NCBI GenBank assembly: GCA_001604435.1
Contig: LVBO01000095.1
Location: 1 to 9,768 of the forward strand
Origin: Synergistales bacterium Syner_01
GTDB lineage: Bacteria > Synergistota > Synergistia > Synergistales > Aminobacteriaceae
Length of the DNA stretch: 9,768 nucleotides
Direction of reading: 5' to 3'
In this document: positions 6,280 through 9,768 of the stretch, in pieces
How positions within the stretch are numbered: position 1 is the stretch's first letter
How the letters are laid out: each line of letters opens with the position of its first letter
Program-made: the position numbers and the translations under genes
Notes under the pieces: generated by a model
Seen by the model: the letters and a program-made list of their open reading frames with translations, nothing else
What the model was told of the DNA's origin: nothing
Databases searched by the model: none

Positions 6280-6288
6280 ATTGTATCA
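6280..6288 (-). promoter_or_regulatory. Extended -10 promoter for the small exported protein and iorAB
   Basis: The minus strand reads TGATACAAT (6288-6280): a TGn extension plus a hexamer one mismatch from TATAAT. No good -35 is visible at 16-18 bp, as allowed for extended -10 promoters. Transcription would start near 6273, giving a leader of about 35 nt before the ATG at 6238 with its AGGAGG. It is the only evident promoter upstream of iorAB. Confidence 0.5.
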
Positions 6289-6304
6289 CGGACCGCGCGG
6301 TGAG

Positions 6305-6313
6305 TGCTACACT
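6305..6313 (+). promoter_or_regulatory. Candidate extended -10 promoter for the AddB/AddA-like genes
   Basis: TGCTACACT has a TGn extension and a hexamer with four of six matches to TATAAT; no -35 is seen. The start site would fall near 6319-6321, only about 5 nt before the ATG at 6325, implying a very short or leaderless transcript, consistent with the absence of a Shine-Dalgarno there. Tentative. Confidence 0.35.
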
Positions 6314-6324
6314 TGTCGCGATCC

Positions 6325-9285
6325 ATGAAACGATTGTACGAGGAGGCGTTCCCCCTGAAACTGCACACCTACCGCACACCCCGAAGCCTTGCCGGACCGC
6401 TGCGCGAAGAGGCCGCGCGCGGCGACGCGGTGTTTCTGACGCCGTCGAACAGAGACCGGCCGCTGCTGCTGGAGATGCTCTTCCTCCCCGACTCGATCTC
6501 CTTCCCGGAGCGGAAGCCGAAGGTGTGGATATGGGACGACCTCTACCGTGCGCTCGCCGAGGCTCTCGGCGTGAAGCCCCGCGTGCAGATCGACCCGCCC
6601 GACCACTGGCTGCTCGTCCGGCACATCGTCCGCCGGCTTCGGGACCGATGCGCCGACGCGCTTCCCGCCGGAACGGCCTCTCCGCGCTTTTTGGAGCTTG
6701 CGGGGCAGTCCATCCGCGAGCTGCTCAGGGAAGGCGTGCCGAGGGAGGAACTGGCGAAGGCGCTGGGGTGCGGCGGCTGCGCTCCGGGTGCGCTGTGCGA
6801 ACGCCCGGGCGACGAGCGTGCGGCCTCCCGGAGCGGGCGTGCGAGCGACGCGGGAAGCGCGCTTCTTTGCGCGCTCTACGGCGACTACATCGCTCTCCTC
6901 GAAGAACGCGGCCTCGCCGACAGCGCGCAGATCCCCTCGCTGGGAGCGGCGCTGCTGGAGGCTTTCCCGCGGGAGGGGGCCGGATGGGCAAGCGGTTTGA
7001 AGCTGCGCGCCGCAGGATTCCTGAGCTTCGCCTCGGGACAGATGGCGTTTCTGCGTTCGCTGTGCGCTGCGGGAGCGGACTTGGAGCTGTGGGTTCCCGA
7101 GTGCGGCGAAGGAGACTTCTACACCGCGGCGCAGCAGTTCCCCGAGACCGAGATTCTCCGCTGTTCCGGCGAAGGCGAAACTGCGCCCCTCTGCGTCTCC
7201 ATGGCGGCGGGCGACCTCCGCCTCTCGACGGACACGCTGGCTCGCGAGCTTTTCCTCTGGCCCGCGGGCGAGGGGTACCTTTCCGCGGCGAGCGGACTTT
7301 CGTTTCCCGGATGGGAACACATCGCCCTTTGCGCGGAGAGCGAGGAGCTGGACTCCCTCGTCGAGAGCTTCACCCGGTACGGCATTCCCTTCTCGCTGCG
7401 CGAGGGAGCGACGGTGTCCGAAACGGCGCTCTGGAAGGGCGCGCTCCGGTCGCTCGACCTGTCCGCGGACGGGTGGCCTTCGGTGGAGACGGCGAACTTT
7501 CTCTCTTCGCTGCTCTTCGCCCCGTTCGACTTTCCGCGGAGGGCGTTCGGGAACGCGCTGCCTTCGGGCAGGAAAGGGTGGACGGACTTCCTGGAAGGAT
7601 TCCCGCCCGAGGCCGGGAGCGACGCATTCCGCCGTGCGACGGCCTTCGCCGACGTCGTGCAGCGCGGCGGGCGTCCGGAGGATCTTCTTTCGGCCTTCGC
7701 ACGCCTCGCGCCCTCGCGCGCGGAGCTGAAGCGGCTCGTCGAACGGGCGGCGCGCTTCCCCCGCCTCGACGGACATATCCGCGAAGTTTCACTCGCCGTC
7801 CAGGAGGCGAACGAAAAGGAGCGCTCTCTGCGCGAACTGCGCAGAGACCTTGGCGAGGCAGGAAGCGCGCGTCTCTCCTTCGACGAGGCGACGGCGTTCC
7901 TCGGGCAGTGGGCGGAGACGGCGTCGATCTGGATGCCGTCTCCCGTATCTCCGACGGTGGCCCTTCACCCCGGCACGCCCCCCTCGCTCGTCGGCGCCTC
8001 CGTGTGGGTTCTTCCGGGGATGACGGCGAAGCGGTGGCCCGGACAGGTGCACGAGTCCCCTCTTCTGAGCGACGAACGGAAGGAGTTCCTGCACGAAAGC
8101 CTGGAACTCGGACGCAGCCACCTTCCGCTGGTGCCGGAGAAACGGAGCCAGCGCGAGGCGCTCTTCCGCCGGCTTGCGGCCTGCGGCGAGAACCTCTGCA
8201 TTCTGCTGCGCCCTCTGGCCGACGACGGCGGCCGTCCGCTCCCCGAATCCCCTTTCATCGACGCCGCCTGCTCGTCCGCTCGTCCGTGGCTGCGTTCTTC
8301 CGCGGCGGAGCCGCTGAAACGGTCGCTCGGCGAGATCCTCGCCCCCGAGGAGTACCCGACGGCGGAGGGCGTGGAGACGCGCCGGCGCTCGTGGGCGACG
8401 ACCGGCGCGGTCAGGGGCAGTCTGCACGATATTCCCCTCCTCCCCCCGAAGGAGAAGGTGTTTTCACTGAGCGACCTGGATACGTACGTTTCATGCCCCT
8501 TCCGCTACTACTGCGCCCGCACGGCGTCGCTGGAGACGCCCCCCGAGGAGCTGCACCGGTTCGACCTCGCGGGAAGCGCGCTCCATCTGCTCTGGCAGAG
8601 AGTATGGGAAAAACACCTGTCGACGGGGGAACAGCTTGACTTTTTGGTCGATGCACTCTTCGACGAGGCGATGGACGAGAAGTACGCCCGCCTCGTGGCG
8701 AACGCGAACCTCAAGCGCGACCGGAAGGAGCTGCTTCGCCGCGCAGTGCGCCTGGCGCGCGTGCAGCAGGCGATGGAGGACGGCGGACTGGCCTCCGGGA
8801 GGCTGGAGCAAAAGCGCGAGTATGCGCTTCCGGAGTTCGAGAGAAGAGGGGTACGCTTCAAGGGGCGCTGCGACCGGGTCGACTTTTTGAAGGACGGCAC
8901 GGCGGCCATCTTCGACTACAAGAGCGGGCCGGCTGCGAGCTATAAAGAAAGCCTTCAGCTCGCAGCCTACGGAATCGCCCTCGCCGCCGGCGGCGTTCGG
9001 ACTGTCGCGTCGGCGTTCCTCTGCCTTGCGGACGGCAAGGAGAAGGGGGCCTCCGCGGAGGGCGCGCCGCCCGTCTTCGCGTCGTTCGCGACGCCGCTCG
9101 CGCCGCTCGAGTCGGACGCGGAGGAGGCGCTCGAACGGGTGGCCGAGTCCTTCTCCACGGGGCTCTTCCCCCCGTTGTACGAATCGAAAAGCTGCCGCTA
9201 CTGCGCCTATTCGTCGCTCTGCCGGAGGCGCGACTTCCGCAGCGCGGAATCCGACGAGGAGGGTGAAGAAAATGGCGCTCGCTGA
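6325..9285 (+). CDS. AddB-like PD-(D/E)XK nuclease with 4Fe-4S cluster signature
   Basis: A 986-residue protein resembling the AddB/RexB subunit of double-strand-break resection complexes. The C-terminal nuclease domain (about 715-970) shows H754 in AGSALH, D850 and D853 in GRCDRVD, and D864-x-K866 in IFDYKSG, the catalytic set of the RecB-type nuclease fold. Four cysteines suited to the AddB iron-sulfur staple are present: C724 (SCPFRYYC) and C957, C960, C966 (CRYCAYSSLC). The N-terminal part (FLTPSNRDR at 37-45) lacks a Walker A P-loop, so the helicase-like region is probably structural. It overlaps the following AddA-like gene by 14 bp, implying a stoichiometric complex. Start is uncertain: ATG 6325 has no ribosome site; GTG 6304 lies upstream of the likely transcript start; and a perfect AGGAGG (6341-6346) precedes an in-frame CTG at 6355. 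The tail is acidic (SDEEGEEN). Confidence 0.88.
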   Translation: MKRLYEEAFPLKLHTYRTPRSLAGPLREEAARGDAVFLTPSNRDRPLLLEMLFLPDSISFPERKPKVWIWDDLYRALAEALGVKPRVQIDPPDHWLLVRHIVRRLRDRCADALPAGTASPRFLELAGQSIRELLREGVPREELAKALGCGGCAPGALCERPGDERAASRSGRASDAGSALLCALYGDYIALLEERGLADSAQIPSLGAALLEAFPREGAGWASGLKLRAAGFLSFASGQMAFLRSLCAAGADLELWVPECGEGDFYTAAQQFPETEILRCSGEGETAPLCVSMAAGDLRLSTDTLARELFLWPAGEGYLSAASGLSFPGWEHIALCAESEELDSLVESFTRYGIPFSLREGATVSETALWKGALRSLDLSADGWPSVETANFLSSLLFAPFDFPRRAFGNALPSGRKGWTDFLEGFPPEAGSDAFRRATAFADVVQRGGRPEDLLSAFARLAPSRAELKRLVERAARFPRLDGHIREVSLAVQEANEKERSLRELRRDLGEAGSARLSFDEATAFLGQWAETASIWMPSPVSPTVALHPGTPPSLVGASVWVLPGMTAKRWPGQVHESPLLSDERKEFLHESLELGRSHLPLVPEKRSQREALFRRLAACGENLCILLRPLADDGGRPLPESPFIDAACSSARPWLRSSAAEPLKRSLGEILAPEEYPTAEGVETRRRSWATTGAVRGSLHDIPLLPPKEKVFSLSDLDTYVSCPFRYYCARTASLETPPEELHRFDLAGSALHLLWQRVWEKHLSTGEQLDFLVDALFDEAMDEKYARLVANANLKRDRKELLRRAVRLARVQQAMEDGGLASGRLEQKREYALPEFERRGVRFKGRCDRVDFLKDGTAAIFDYKSGPAASYKESLQLAAYGIALAAGGVRTVASAFLCLADGKEKGASAEGAPPVFASFATPLAPLESDAEEALERVAESFSTGLFPPLYESKSCRYCAYSSLCRRRDFRSAESDEEGEENGAR

Positions 9286-9768
9286 TCTGTTGGCGCGCCT
9301 GAAGGCGCATATAGCGTCGGAAGGAGCTCTCCTTCCGGCCCAGGAGGAGGCTGTCTTTTCGGACGCCGCGTTGACCCTCGTCGGCGCGGGCGCGGGAACG
9401 GGGAAGACGCACACGCTGTCGTGGCGCTTCATCGGAGCGCTGCTCCGCGAGGAGACGCGCCCCAAGGACATCCTGACGCTCACCTTCACCGACAAGGCCG
9501 CCAACGAAATGCGGGAGCGCATCGGCCGGCTCTTCGCCGCGTTGCGCCCCGTGCTCGACCCCGGCGGAGGCGAGCTGGCCTCCATCGCCGCGGAGCTGCA
9601 GGAGGCGCAGATTTCCACCATCCACGCCTTCGCGCTGAACATCGTCCGCGAGGAGGCGCTCTTCCTCCCCTCGGGGCTCGGCGCGCGCCCGGTATCGCCC
9701 CCCGAGGCGGAGCTCTTCACGGCGCGGGCGGAAAAGGCGCTGGACACGCTGGATTTCGGCTGGTTCAC
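9272..9768 (+). CDS. AddA-like UvrD/Rep-family (SF1A) helicase, N-terminal 165 codons
   Basis: An open frame runs off the right edge. It begins MALADLLARL; the Q-motif glutamine is Gln24 in LPAQEEAV. Walker A is GAGAGTGKT (38-46, Lys45). Motif Ia is LTLTFTDKAANEMRERI (about 72-88), and STIHAFALNIVREEA (about 120-134) is the Ic-like segment of UvrD/AddA/RecB helicases. The start at 9272 has AGGAGGG (9256-9262) 9 nt upstream and overlaps the nuclease gene by 14 bp. In AddAB complexes this subunit is the 3'-5' motor with its own C-terminal nuclease domain; that part lies outside the window, so whether it is a full AddA or a plain UvrD-like helicase cannot be seen. The nuclease-then-helicase order matches addB-addA operons. 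Confidence 0.9.
   Translation, partial: MALADLLARLKAHIASEGALLPAQEEAVFSDAALTLVGAGAGTGKTHTLSWRFIGALLREETRPKDILTLTFTDKAANEMRERIGRLFAALRPVLDPGGGELASIAAELQEAQISTIHAFALNIVREEALFLPSGLGARPVSPPEAELFTARAEKALDTLDFGWF

Noticed and set aside
6258..8639. 793-codon plus-strand frame overlapping the AddB-like gene
   Set aside because: Arg/Gly/Ala-rich shadow frame; the nuclease and Fe-S motifs are in the other frame.
1..9768. CRISPR arrays, tRNA/rRNA genes, insertion sequences, attachment sites
   Set aside because: No regularly spaced repeats, tRNA-like cloverleaf, transposase motifs or terminal inverted repeats were seen; the window reads as ordinary chromosomal genes.

Overview
The window looks like part of the chromosome of a GC-rich, anaerobic, amino-acid-fermenting bacterium. 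The gene content is indolepyruvate:ferredoxin oxidoreductase, an ADP-forming acyl-CoA synthetase, and an AddB-like nuclease preceding an AddA-like helicase. My best guess is the Synergistota; this is inference from gene content and style, not from a marker gene.

Layout, left to right. (1) Positions 1-718, minus strand: a HAD-family phosphatase, followed by the first 26 codons of a DUF255/thioredoxin-domain protein (YyaL/SPATA20 family) that overlaps the phosphatase stop codon. (2) Positions 719-1180 hold no gene but much regulation: a weak divergent promoter for the HAD gene, a good sigma70-type promoter facing right (841-868), a cobalamin riboswitch aptamer (about 886-1027) and an intrinsic terminator (1122-1149). 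(3) Positions 1181-3304, plus strand: a fused alpha-beta ADP-forming acyl-CoA synthetase, which this riboswitch should control. (4) Positions 3305-3396: a convergent intergenic gap with a perfect 12-bp hairpin. (5) Positions 3397-5843, minus strand: iorA-iorB, overlapping by ATGA. They are preceded in the same direction by a small exported protein whose frame is broken by one in-frame TGA (5861-6238). (6) Positions 6239-6324: a compact divergent promoter region with two back-to-back extended -10 motifs. (7) Positions 6325-9768, plus strand: an AddB-like PD-(D/E)XK nuclease with an Fe-S cluster signature, overlapping the start of an AddA-like UvrD/Rep-family helicase that runs off the window.

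How the genes fit together: IorAB oxidatively decarboxylates aryl-pyruvates from aromatic amino acids to aryl-acetyl-CoA and reduced ferredoxin. An ADP-forming acyl-CoA synthetase is the known next step, giving the arylacetate plus ATP, so the convergent pair plausibly forms an energy-yielding amino-acid fermentation module. The surprising point is that the synthetase lies behind a cobalamin riboswitch. The AddB/AddA-like pair is a separate double-strand-break processing unit. The items most worth a second look are the B12 riboswitch on a fermentation enzyme, the in-frame TGA followed by a stem-loop in the small exported protein, and the two IorA iron-sulfur motifs that each lack the second cysteine.
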